From Micromonospora endophytica (GTDB lineage: Bacteria; Actinomycetota; Actinomycetes; Mycobacteriales; Micromonosporaceae), in contig NZ_POTX01000023.1 in NCBI RefSeq assembly GCF_003236305.1, forward strand, positions 1-42,989: a stretch of DNA of 42,989 nucleotides. Reading direction: 5' to 3'. Both the position numbers and the translations under genes were made by a program. Shown here piece by piece: positions 1-6,891 of this stretch (positions are counted from its first letter, which is position 1; every line of letters starts with the position of its first letter). Below the pieces are notes generated by a model. That model made no database searches. It was given only the letters and a program-made list of their open reading frames with translations, and was not told the origin of the DNA.

Positions 1-46
1 CCGCCTCACCGGCGCATCCGCCCCTCCACCCCCGAGGAGATCCATC

Positions 47-1294
47 GTGCACACCCTCTCCCGCAGCCTCCGGCGGGCAGCCGCCGGCCTCGCCGCGGCG
101 CTCGTCACCAGCGCGCTGCTGCTACCCGTCCAGTCCGCGCCGGCCGCCGCCGCCATCGGCGGGCTCACCTGGCAGGACGAGTTCAACTCCCCGGCCGGCA
201 CCCCGGTCGACCAGTCCAAGTGGCGCTTCGACATCGGCGGCCACGGCTGGGGCAACAACGAACGGCAGTACTACACCAACAGCACGAGCAACGCGGTGCA
301 CGACGGCCAGGGCAACCTGGTGATCACCGCCCGCCGGGAGAATCCGGCCAACTACCAGTGCCATTACGGCCGGTGCGAGTACACCTCGGCCCGGCTGCTG
401 ACCGCCGCCACCTTCAACCAGGCGTACGGCCGGTTCGAGGCGCGCATCAAGATCCCCCGGGGCCAGGGCATCTGGCCGGCGTTCTGGATGCTCGGCAGCG
501 ACTTCGGCAGCGTCGGCTGGCCGGGCTCCGGCGAGATCGACATCATGGAGAACGTCGGCCGGGAGCCGAACACCGTGCACGGCACCATCCACGGCCCGGG
601 TTACTCCGGTGGCGGTGGGATCACCGGCAGCCGCACCATCGGGCAGCCGCTCGCCGACGCCTTCCACACCTACCGGGTGGACTGGGAGCCGAACGTCATC
701 CGCTGGTACCTCGACGGCCAGGAGTTCTTCCGGGTCGATCCGGCCCGGCTGGGCGGCAACCGCTGGGTCTTCGACCACCCCTTCTTCATGATCCTCAACG
801 TCGCGGTCGGGGGTAACTGGCCCGGCTACCCGGACGGCTCGACCCAGTTCCCGCAGCAGATGCTCGTCGACTACGTCCGCGTCTACGGCTACGTGCCGGA
901 CGGCAACACCGGCACCACCCGGATCCGGGGCCAGCAGAGCGGCAGGTGCATCGACATCCCCAACTCCAACCCGGTCGACGGCGCGCCGCTGCGGATCTGG
1001 GACTGCAACACCACCGCCGCCCAGGCGTGGACCTTCGCCGCCGACGGCACCGTCCGGGCCATGGGCAAGTGCATGGACCCGGCCTGGGCCGGCACCGCCA
1101 ACGGCACCGAGGTCAACCTGGTCACCTGCAACGGCAACCCGGCCCAGCGCTTCACCCTCAACGCCGCCGGAGACCTGGTCAACCTCAGCGCGAACCGCTG
1201 TGTCGACGTACGGGAGAACAACCCGAACAACGGCGGGCGGCTGCAGCTCTGGGACTGCGCCGGCACCCCCAACCAGAAGTGGTCCCGCGCCTGA
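47..1294 (+). CDS. Secreted GH16 endo-beta-glucanase with C-terminal ricin-type CBM13
   Basis: Predicted secreted beta-1,3-glucanase (laminarinase type) that cuts internal beta-glucan bonds. A Sec signal peptide spans about residues 1-36, ending in an APAAAA cleavage region. The GH16 catalytic domain runs from about 38 to 282 and carries the diagnostic motif GEIDIMEN, with E163 as nucleophile, D165 as helper and E168 as acid/base. A ricin B-type beta-trefoil follows (about 290-415), with QxW-like repeats ending in QKWSRA at the C-terminus. The GTG start is preceded by GAGGAGA seven bases upstream. It appears monocistronic: a strong hairpin follows the stop. It fits the same saprophytic enzyme set as the 15.5-22.3 kb genes. 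Exact specificity (1,3 versus 1,3-1,4 linkages) cannot be read from sequence. Confidence 0.93.
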   Translation: MHTLSRSLRRAAAGLAAALVTSALLLPVQSAPAAAAIGGLTWQDEFNSPAGTPVDQSKWRFDIGGHGWGNNERQYYTNSTSNAVHDGQGNLVITARRENPANYQCHYGRCEYTSARLLTAATFNQAYGRFEARIKIPRGQGIWPAFWMLGSDFGSVGWPGSGEIDIMENVGREPNTVHGTIHGPGYSGGGGITGSRTIGQPLADAFHTYRVDWEPNVIRWYLDGQEFFRVDPARLGGNRWVFDHPFFMILNVAVGGNWPGYPDGSTQFPQQMLVDYVRVYGYVPDGNTGTTRIRGQQSGRCIDIPNSNPVDGAPLRIWDCNTTAAQAWTFAADGTVRAMGKCMDPAWAGTANGTEVNLVTCNGNPAQRFTLNAAGDLVNLSANRCVDVRENNPNNGGRLQLWDCAGTPNQKWSRA

Positions 1295-1318
1295 GGTCAG
1301 CCGGCATCGGCACGCGAA

Positions 1319-1346
1319 GGGCTCACCGTCGATCGGCGGTGAGCCC
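1319..1346 (+). terminator. Hairpin terminator after GH16 gene
   Basis: A perfect 10-bp stem (GGGCTCACCG with CGGTGAGCCC) closes an 8-nt loop 25 bases after the GH16 stop codon. There is no long U tract, as is usual in actinomycetes. Confidence 0.75.
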
Positions 1347-1425
1347 TTGCGGCGTCCGGTCCGTAAGAGTCGGTGACGGGCCCGATGGGTAGTAGCCCCC
1401 AGGGTCACACGGTGCGGGAGGCGAC

Positions 1426-2226
1426 ATGGAGAAGGCTCCGCCGATTATCGACCTGGACTTCGTGCCGATGCAGGGGCAGGTGTACGACGTGCCACCGCCG
1501 CGGCCGACCGGCCGGCGACGCTGGCGGTGGTGGCTGCTCGGGGCGCTGGTGCTGCTGGTGGTGGTGCTGGTGGCCAACTGGACCTGGGTGACCGTACGCG
1601 GTGACGCCCGGAGCGGCCACGTCGTCACCGGCGCCACCGAGCTGCGCGAGGCCACCTTCGTGCTGCTCGACGGCGCCGACGTGATCCGGCTGCGCACCGC
1701 CGACCTGGGTCAGGAGACGTACCGGGTCTCCACACCTGAGGACGCCGCCCTCCGTCCGGTGGTCTCGGTCACCGACGGCACCCTGCTGACCAGCCTGCGC
1801 GACACCGGCCAGGACGGACCGGCCCTTGTCGACGTGGTGCTGCACGAGTCGGTGCGCTGGCACGTCCGCCTCGCCGGTGGGGCCAAGGAACAGCACCTCG
1901 ACCTGCGTACGGCTCAGCTCGCCGAGGTCGAGCTGAGCGGTGGCGCGACCCGGATCGAGCTGGCCCTCCCGCCGGCCACGGACACCCTGCGTACCGTCCT
2001 CAGTGGCGGGGCGAGCCAGGTGATCGTACGGCTGGCCGGCGACGCGCCGGTGCAGGTGCGGGCGGGCGGCGGGGCCGGCTCGGTCACCATCGACGGCACC
2101 ACCCACTCCGGCGTGGCCGGCGGCAGCACCTTCACCGCACCACAGTGGCCGTCGGCCACCGACCGCTACGACATCGACTCCCCCGGCGGGGTGGCCAGCC
2201 TCACTGTCGAACGCGCCGCCGGCTGA
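1426..2226 (+). CDS. Single-pass membrane-anchored protein of unknown function
   Basis: I do not recognise a named family. The 266-residue protein starts with a short proline-rich cytoplasmic tail and an RRRWRWW positive patch. One transmembrane helix follows (about residues 36-56) and then an extracytoplasmic beta-rich region. The C-terminal half has repeated Gly-Gly-Ala turns (GGATRIEL, GGASQVIV, GGGAGSVTI), resembling the beta-helical DUF4097-like folds seen in envelope proteins; that resemblance is my impression. The ATG at 1426 has GGAGG six bases upstream. It stands alone between a terminator and a decayed hydrolase remnant, so context gives no function. It may be a cell-surface structural or sensory protein. 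Confidence 0.7.
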   Translation: MEKAPPIIDLDFVPMQGQVYDVPPPRPTGRRRWRWWLLGALVLLVVVLVANWTWVTVRGDARSGHVVTGATELREATFVLLDGADVIRLRTADLGQETYRVSTPEDAALRPVVSVTDGTLLTSLRDTGQDGPALVDVVLHESVRWHVRLAGGAKEQHLDLRTAQLAEVELSGGATRIELALPPATDTLRTVLSGGASQVIVRLAGDAPVQVRAGGGAGSVTIDGTTHSGVAGGSTFTAPQWPSATDRYDIDSPGGVASLTVERAAG

Positions 2227-2255
2227 CCACCGGCACCGGCGCGGTGCCGGCGCAG

Positions 2256-2384
2256 AAGAGCCGGTGTACCGAGATCGTGCCGGGTGCCGGCCACGGTCTG
2301 TCGTTGGAGCGGCCGGAGCTGGTCAATCAGCGCATCCTCGACTTCGCGGCGTCCTGCTCGCCGGACGGATCCACCACCCACTGA
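2256..2384 (+). pseudogene. C-terminal remnant of an alpha/beta hydrolase
   Basis: In this frame the translation contains EIVPGAGHGLSLERPE and then ILDFA, the characteristic C-terminal end of alpha/beta hydrolases in which the His supplies the third catalytic residue. No matching N-terminal part, oxyanion region or GxSxG nucleophile elbow lies upstream, because the preceding DNA belongs to the intact membrane protein ending at 2226. I read it as the last ~40 codons of a deleted gene. It lies in the gap before the DUF72 gene. Confidence 0.55.
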
Positions 2385-2461
2385 CCCGGGCAGCCGGGCC
2401 GGGCCTGCGGATACGGTACGTCCGGCAGGGCCCGGGGCGGTGGTGGGAGGCGAGGCAACGG

Positions 2462-3313
2462 ATGCGGCTGCACGTCGGATGTGCGATGTGGACACACAGG
2501 TCCTGGCAGGGCCGGCTGCTGCCCCATCCCCTGCCCGCGCAGGAGCGGCTGCGGCACTACGCCGGCTGGTGTGACGCGGTCGAGGGCAACACCACCTTCT
2601 ACGCGACGCCGAGCCGGGACACGTCGGCCTCGTGGGCGGCGCAGACCGATCCCGATTTCCGGTTCGTGGTCAAGCTGCCGAAGGTGGTCACGCACGAACG
2701 TCGGCTCACCGAGGTCAACGTGCCGATGCGGGCCTTCCTGGACGCGGTCGAGCCACTCGGTCCCCGGGTCCACGCGCTCTGGGTGCAGCTGCCCGGCTCC
2801 TTCGGCCCGGCCGACGTGCCCACGCTCGGCCGTTTCCTGCGCCGGCTCTCCGGCACCCACCGCTGCGCCGTGGAGGTTCGCCATCCGGCGTTCTTCACCG
2901 ATCCCGGATCCGCGCGGGAGTTGGAGACGACGCTCGCGGCCGTGGACGCCGAGTGGATCCCCTTCGACACCACGGCGTTCTTCACCGATCCACCCACCAG
3001 CGACGCCGAGCGGGACGCCTGGACGAAAAAGCCGCGGCTGCCGCTGCGTACGGTCGCGCTCACCGACCGGCCGATCGTCCGCTATCTCGGTCGGGACGAT
3101 CCGGAGCGGACCATCGCGGGCTGGCAGCGCTGGCTCGACATCACCGTGGACTGGTTGCGCGAGGGCCGGTCACCCACCGTCTTCATCCACACCCCGGACA
3201 ACGCCGACGCGCCCACGCTGGCCCGCCGTTTCCATGACGAGGTGCGCGCCCGCGTGCCGGGCCTGGCGCCGCTGCCGGAGCCGATCCCGGTGGCACCCAC
3301 CACTCTCTTCTGA
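2462..3313 (+). CDS. DUF72 (YecE-like) family protein
   Basis: A 283-residue TIM-barrel protein of the DUF72/YecE family. The family hallmarks are present: RLHVGCAMW at the N-terminus, VEGNTTFYATP (the conserved N-T/S-F-Y segment), FVVKLPKVVTH, the AVEVRHPAFF strand and the C-terminal FIHTPDNADAP. The biochemical function of the family is unknown. The ATG at 2462 is chosen because it aligns with the family N-terminus and has GGGAGGCGAGG upstream; the frame stays open further upstream but that part overlaps the hydrolase remnant. It ends 72 bases before the start of the next gene and may share no operon with it, since a promoter-like region lies between. Confidence 0.88.
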   Translation: MRLHVGCAMWTHRSWQGRLLPHPLPAQERLRHYAGWCDAVEGNTTFYATPSRDTSASWAAQTDPDFRFVVKLPKVVTHERRLTEVNVPMRAFLDAVEPLGPRVHALWVQLPGSFGPADVPTLGRFLRRLSGTHRCAVEVRHPAFFTDPGSARELETTLAAVDAEWIPFDTTAFFTDPPTSDAERDAWTKKPRLPLRTVALTDRPIVRYLGRDDPERTIAGWQRWLDITVDWLREGRSPTVFIHTPDNADAPTLARRFHDEVRARVPGLAPLPEPIPVAPTTLF

Positions 3314-3339
3314 GGACACACCACCACTGTCCGGTCCGC

Positions 3340-3370
3340 TATGCTCTCGAATATTGTATCGATCGACACA
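3340..3370 (+). promoter_or_regulatory. Candidate promoter and TetR operator of SDR-gdx-tetR operon
   Basis: A -10-like TATGCT (3340-3345) is followed about ten bases on by a 16-bp near-palindrome, TGTATCGATCGACACA (3355-3370), in which seven of eight base pairs match. The site lies just downstream of the expected transcription start and 16 bases before the SDR start codon. That position suits repression by the TetR protein encoded at the operon's end. No convincing -35 is visible. Confidence 0.45.
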
Positions 3371-3385
3371 GAAAAGAGGGTCGGC

Positions 3386-4126
3386 ATGACCGGACTCGCG
3401 GGCAAGATCGCGCTGGTGACCGGCGGCAGCCGGGGCATCGGCGCGGCGATCGCCACCCGACTCGCCCAGGACGGCGCAGCCGTGGCGATCACCTACCAGG
3501 CCGCGGCCGAGCAGGCGAAGCAGGTGGTCGCGGCGGTGGAGGCCGCCGGGCGGCAGGGCCTCGCCATCGCCGCCGACAGCGCCGACGCCGCGTCGGTCAC
3601 CGGCGCGGTCGCGCGTACGGTGGCCGAGCTGGGACGGCTGGACATCCTGGTCAACAACGCCGGCATCTTCCCGTACGGGCCGGTCGAGAAGGTCAGTCTC
3701 GCGGAACTGGACCACACCCTCGCCGTGCACGTACGCGGGGTCTTCCTCGCCACTCAGGCAGCCGTCCGCCACATGGGCCCGGGAGGACGGGTGATCAACA
3801 TCGGCAGCTGCTTCGCCGAGCGGGTGCCGTACGCCGGGGTCAGCCTCTACGCGATGACCAAGAGCGCGCTGCTCGGCCTGACCCGGGGCCTGGCCCGCGA
3901 CCTCGGACCCCGGGGCATCACCGCGACGGTGGTCCATCCCGGCTCCACCGACACCGACATGAACCCGGCCGACGGCGACGGCGCCGACCACGAACGCTCC
4001 TTCATCGCCCTCGGCCGGTACGCGGCGGCGGCGGAGATCGCGGCGACAGTCAGCCACCTGGCCGGCGAGGGCGGCCGGTACATCACCGGCACCGCCATCG
4101 CCGTCGACGGCGGCTTCGCCGCCTGA
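3386..4126 (+). CDS. SDR family NAD(P)-dependent oxidoreductase
   Basis: A classical short-chain dehydrogenase of 246 residues. It has the cofactor motif TGGSRGIG (residues 12-19), the NNAG motif, a catalytic serine in NIGSCFAE, the YAMTK Tyr-x3-Lys pair, and a C-terminal GTAIAVDGGFAA typical of FabG-like members. ATG 3386 is chosen because MTGLAGKIALVTGG aligns with family N-termini; the 15 codons upstream cover the candidate operator. The substrate is unknown. It is followed after 12 bases by a Gdx/SugE-type exporter and then a TetR gene, a layout typical of locally controlled, xenobiotic-inducible SDR genes. Confidence 0.92.
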   Translation: MTGLAGKIALVTGGSRGIGAAIATRLAQDGAAVAITYQAAAEQAKQVVAAVEAAGRQGLAIAADSADAASVTGAVARTVAELGRLDILVNNAGIFPYGPVEKVSLAELDHTLAVHVRGVFLATQAAVRHMGPGGRVINIGSCFAERVPYAGVSLYAMTKSALLGLTRGLARDLGPRGITATVVHPGSTDTDMNPADGDGADHERSFIALGRYAAAAEIAATVSHLAGEGGRYITGTAIAVDGGFAA

Positions 4127-4138
4127 GGGGAGCGCTCG

Positions 4139-4456
4139 ATGGCCTGGTTCGCTCTGGTCGTGGCCGGACTGCTCGAGGTGGTCTGGGCCAGCGCACTCAA
4201 ACACACCGACGGCTTCACCCGGCTCTGGCCCTCGGTCCTGGCGATCGCCACCGCGACGCTGAGCTTCGTCCTGCTCGCCTGGGCGATGAAGAGTCTCCCG
4301 GTCGGCACCTCGTACGCCATCTGGGTCGGCATCGGCGCGGTCGGCGTCGTCCTCGCCGGGGTCGTCACCATGCAGGAGGGGATCAGCGCCGCACGCCTGT
4401 TCTTCCTCGCGCTCATCGTCTCGGGGATCATCGGTCTGCGGCTGGTGGAAGACTAG
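4139..4456 (+). CDS. gdx: SMR family transporter of the Gdx/SugE type
   Basis: A 105-residue, four-helix small multidrug resistance protein. It matches the Gdx (formerly SugE) subgroup closely: AGLLEVVWASALKHTDGF carries the central proton/substrate-coupling Glu (E13), followed by LLAWAMKSLPVGTSYAIW and a C-terminal SGIIGLRL. In characterised bacteria this subgroup exports guanidinium by proton antiport; some members export quaternary ammonium compounds. It is translated 12 bases after the SDR stop with GAGGGGAG upstream, so it is co-transcribed with the SDR. There is no room for a guanidine riboswitch directly before it. Control is more likely through the TetR gene that follows. Confidence 0.9.
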   Translation: MAWFALVVAGLLEVVWASALKHTDGFTRLWPSVLAIATATLSFVLLAWAMKSLPVGTSYAIWVGIGAVGVVLAGVVTMQEGISAARLFFLALIVSGIIGLRLVED

Positions 4457-4497
4457 GCCGCGCACCTGCCCACGAGTCGCGAGGAGAGAGCACCGGG

Positions 4498-5133
4498 ATG
4501 GCACAGCGAGGACGCCCCCGCAGCTTCGACCGGGACGTCGCGTTGCGCCGGGCCATGGAGGTCTTCTGGCGCCACGGCTACCAGGGCGCCTCGATGACCG
4601 CGCTCACCGCGGCCATGGGCATCAACTCGCCGAGCCTCTACGCCGCCTTCGGCAGCAAGGAGGCGCTGTTCCGGGCGGCCGTCGCGCTCTACAACACCAC
4701 CGAGGGGCAGGGGCCGCAGGCGGCACTGAACGGCGACGGCACCACCCGGGAGTCGGTCGAGGCCATGCTGCGCCACCACGCGCGCAGCTACCCCGATCCG
4801 GCGAACCCGACCGGCTGCCTGGTGGTCCTCGCCGGGAACGGCAACCTGCCCGAGTCGGACGCGGTGGGGCATTTCCTCGCCGAGTGTCGGGAACGGGACA
4901 TCGTCGAGGTGCGGCGCCGCATCGTCCGGGGCCGGGACGAGGGTGACCTGCCTCGGACCGTGGCGCCGGACGCGCTCGCCCGGTTCGTGGTGGCGGTCGC
5001 GCAGGGCATGGCGGTCCAGGCCCGCGACGGTGCCAGCACCGACCAGCTCGACGGCATCGTCGACTGCGCCATGGCCGCTTGGGACGGGCTGGTGCACGGC
5101 CCTCGTACCGCCTCGGAGCCGGCACCGTCCTGA
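4498..5133 (+). CDS. TetR/AcrR family transcriptional regulator
   Basis: A 211-residue TetR-family repressor. The N-terminal helix-turn-helix is clear: RGRPRSFDRDVALRRAMEVF, then GYQGASMTALTAAMGI, then SPSLYAAFGSKEALFRAAV. The C-terminal half resembles the TetR_C ligand domain found in regulators of SDR genes. GAGGAGAG precedes the ATG. It is the last gene of the SDR-gdx-tetR group, 41 bases after gdx, and probably represses the operon through the palindrome at 3355-3370. The ligand is unknown. Confidence 0.9.
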   Translation: MAQRGRPRSFDRDVALRRAMEVFWRHGYQGASMTALTAAMGINSPSLYAAFGSKEALFRAAVALYNTTEGQGPQAALNGDGTTRESVEAMLRHHARSYPDPANPTGCLVVLAGNGNLPESDAVGHFLAECRERDIVEVRRRIVRGRDEGDLPRTVAPDALARFVVAVAQGMAVQARDGASTDQLDGIVDCAMAAWDGLVHGPRTASEPAPS

Positions 5134-5204
5134 CCGCCGCCGACGGCGTCTTCGCGCCGCTCCACCCTGGACCGCCGGGGACAACGGATCACGTACGCTT
5201 CAAT

Positions 5205-5220
5205 TACCCTCAGCAAGGTG
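5205..5220 (+). promoter_or_regulatory. Candidate leaderless promoter of the protease-kinase operon
   Basis: TACCCT (5205-5210) fits the TANNNT -10 pattern and ends seven bases before the GTG start at 5218. That spacing would place transcription initiation on the start codon, as in many leaderless actinobacterial mRNAs. Only a poor ribosome-binding sequence overlaps the start, which supports this. No good -35 is seen. Confidence 0.4.
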
Positions 5221-6891
5221 ATGGTCGACTATGGCCGTGAGCCGTGGCCGGTCCGCATCCGTGGCTCGCACGGGGTGGTCGGCGCCGGCATGGCCGTGGA
5301 CGAGCGTCACGTGCTCACCTGCGCGCACGTCATCCGCGAGACGGGCGCGACCGACCCTTGCGACACCGCCCCCGGCTGGCCGGTCGACGTCGACCTCGTC
5401 GGCCAGCCAGGCAGCCCGAAGGTCTCGGCCCGGGTGGTGCCCGGCTGCTGGGCACCACCCACCGACGATGGTCGCGGCGATGTCGCGCTGCTGGAGTTGG
5501 CGGCACCGTTGTCCCGCGGTCCGTTCGCGCCGCTGCGCCGGGTGCGTCCCTGGGGTCGCTGGGTCGTGGTGTGTGGCTTCCCGGAGACCGTGGAGCACGG
5601 CCTGCACGTCAGGGCGCGGCTCGCCGGGCCGGCCGGTGCCGGCCGGGAGTGGGTCCAGATGGACTCCTCGACCACCGGCCCCCAGATCATCCAGGGCTTC
5701 AGCGGCGCGGCGGTGGTCGACGCGACCACCGGCCACGTCGTCGGCATGGTGGTCAGCGCGTACGACAACAGCGACGGCGAGCAGGTCGCCGTCGCCGGTC
5801 ACGCCCCGGCCAGCGGCCTGTCCTGGATGATCCCGGTCGAGACGATCCTGCGCTACCTGCCTCGGATCCGCGTCTGGGTGTCCGGGGTGCCATCGGTCGA
5901 CCGCGACTTCCTGCGGCCCGACCACGGTCCGGTGGACCGGTCCATCGCCGGTCAGCTCGCCGATTTCTTCCACGGCCGGATACCCGCGAACGTGTTGATC
6001 CTGGTGATCGGTGATCCGGGTTCCGGCATCGCCGCCGCGGTGCGTCAGGCCGCCGTCTCGTCCAGCCGCGAGTTCCGCCCGACCGCCGGCCCGACCAGCG
6101 CTCCGGCGGATCAGGCCGCCCTGCTGCCGGTGGGCAGCATCGACCTGGCCGTGGACGTGGCCGGCAAGAGCACCCGCGAGGTGTCCCAGCGCATCGCCGA
6201 CTGGGCCGGCGAGGCCGACCGGACCGGCAGCGGCCAGAGCCTTGAGACGCCACCCCAAGCGTTGATCATCAACAACATCGACCAGGCGGACGATCCGGAG
6301 AAGCTCCTCTCCACTGTGGTGCTTCCCATGGTGGACCAGGCCGCCGCGCGGGATCTGCGGCTGCTGCTGACCTTCAGCAGCGAGTCGGTCGCACACCGCC
6401 TCACCCTGCTGGCACGGCGGGTCGCCGGCCTCGCCGCCGCCGAGGAGGCCGCCCAGCGCGCCCACCGGGAACTCGCCGCACTTGTCGCCGAGGTGCCCCG
6501 GGTGCCGTCCCGGGCAACCCGGTTGCGGGTGCTGCTCACCACGTTGCGGGCCGCCGCCACAGCCGACACATCGGCCACCCTGCCCGCCGGGTTGGCCTCC
6601 GCCGAACGGGCGACCGACCGGGCGTTACGCAAGGCCGAGGCGGTCCGCCAACAGCTCGACGCGATCCGGGAGCGCTGGTCCGAGCTGCGTGGCCGACTCG
6701 ACGGCTTCCTCGCCCTGGCGGTTCGCCACGGCCTGACGGAGGACCCCCTGCTGAGCCCGCTCTACCGGCGGGCGCACGAGCTGCTGCTCGGCGGTGAGTG
6801 TGACCTGGGTGTCGCCGACGCGGCGGTACGGCGATACAGCGACGCGCTGGTGGCTCGGATCACCGGCGAGCCGGAAAGGATCGTGCGTTGA
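5218..6891 (+). CDS. Trypsin-like serine protease fused to a degenerate P-loop NTPase-like domain
   Basis: First gene of a six-gene operon. Residues 15-215 form a trypsin-2 type protease with an intact triad: H37 in LTCAHV, D88 in GDVALLEL and S162 in GFSGAAV. There is no signal peptide, so it should act in the cytoplasm. Residues about 240-390 look like a P-loop NTPase domain, but the Walker A position reads GDPGSGIAAA (265-274), lacking both the Lys and the Ser/Thr. A Walker B-like strand ALIINNIDQAD remains. I infer a non-catalytic NTPase scaffold. The rest (about 400-557) is Ala/Arg/Glu-rich helix, probably coiled coil. GTG 5218 or ATG 5221 could be the start. The stop overlaps the kinase start as TTGA. 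Proteases of this kind accompany predicted actinobacterial conflict and signalling systems. Confidence 0.88.
   Translation: MMVDYGREPWPVRIRGSHGVVGAGMAVDERHVLTCAHVIRETGATDPCDTAPGWPVDVDLVGQPGSPKVSARVVPGCWAPPTDDGRGDVALLELAAPLSRGPFAPLRRVRPWGRWVVVCGFPETVEHGLHVRARLAGPAGAGREWVQMDSSTTGPQIIQGFSGAAVVDATTGHVVGMVVSAYDNSDGEQVAVAGHAPASGLSWMIPVETILRYLPRIRVWVSGVPSVDRDFLRPDHGPVDRSIAGQLADFFHGRIPANVLILVIGDPGSGIAAAVRQAAVSSSREFRPTAGPTSAPADQAALLPVGSIDLAVDVAGKSTREVSQRIADWAGEADRTGSGQSLETPPQALIINNIDQADDPEKLLSTVVLPMVDQAAARDLRLLLTFSSESVAHRLTLLARRVAGLAAAEEAAQRAHRELAALVAEVPRVPSRATRLRVLLTTLRAAATADTSATLPAGLASAERATDRALRKAEAVRQQLDAIRERWSELRGRLDGFLALAVRHGLTEDPLLSPLYRRAHELLLGGECDLGVADAAVRRYSDALVARITGEPERIVR

Noticed and set aside
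4127..4138. Guanidine riboswitch before the Gdx-type gene
   Set aside because: Only 12 bases separate it from the SDR stop, too few for any known guanidine riboswitch.
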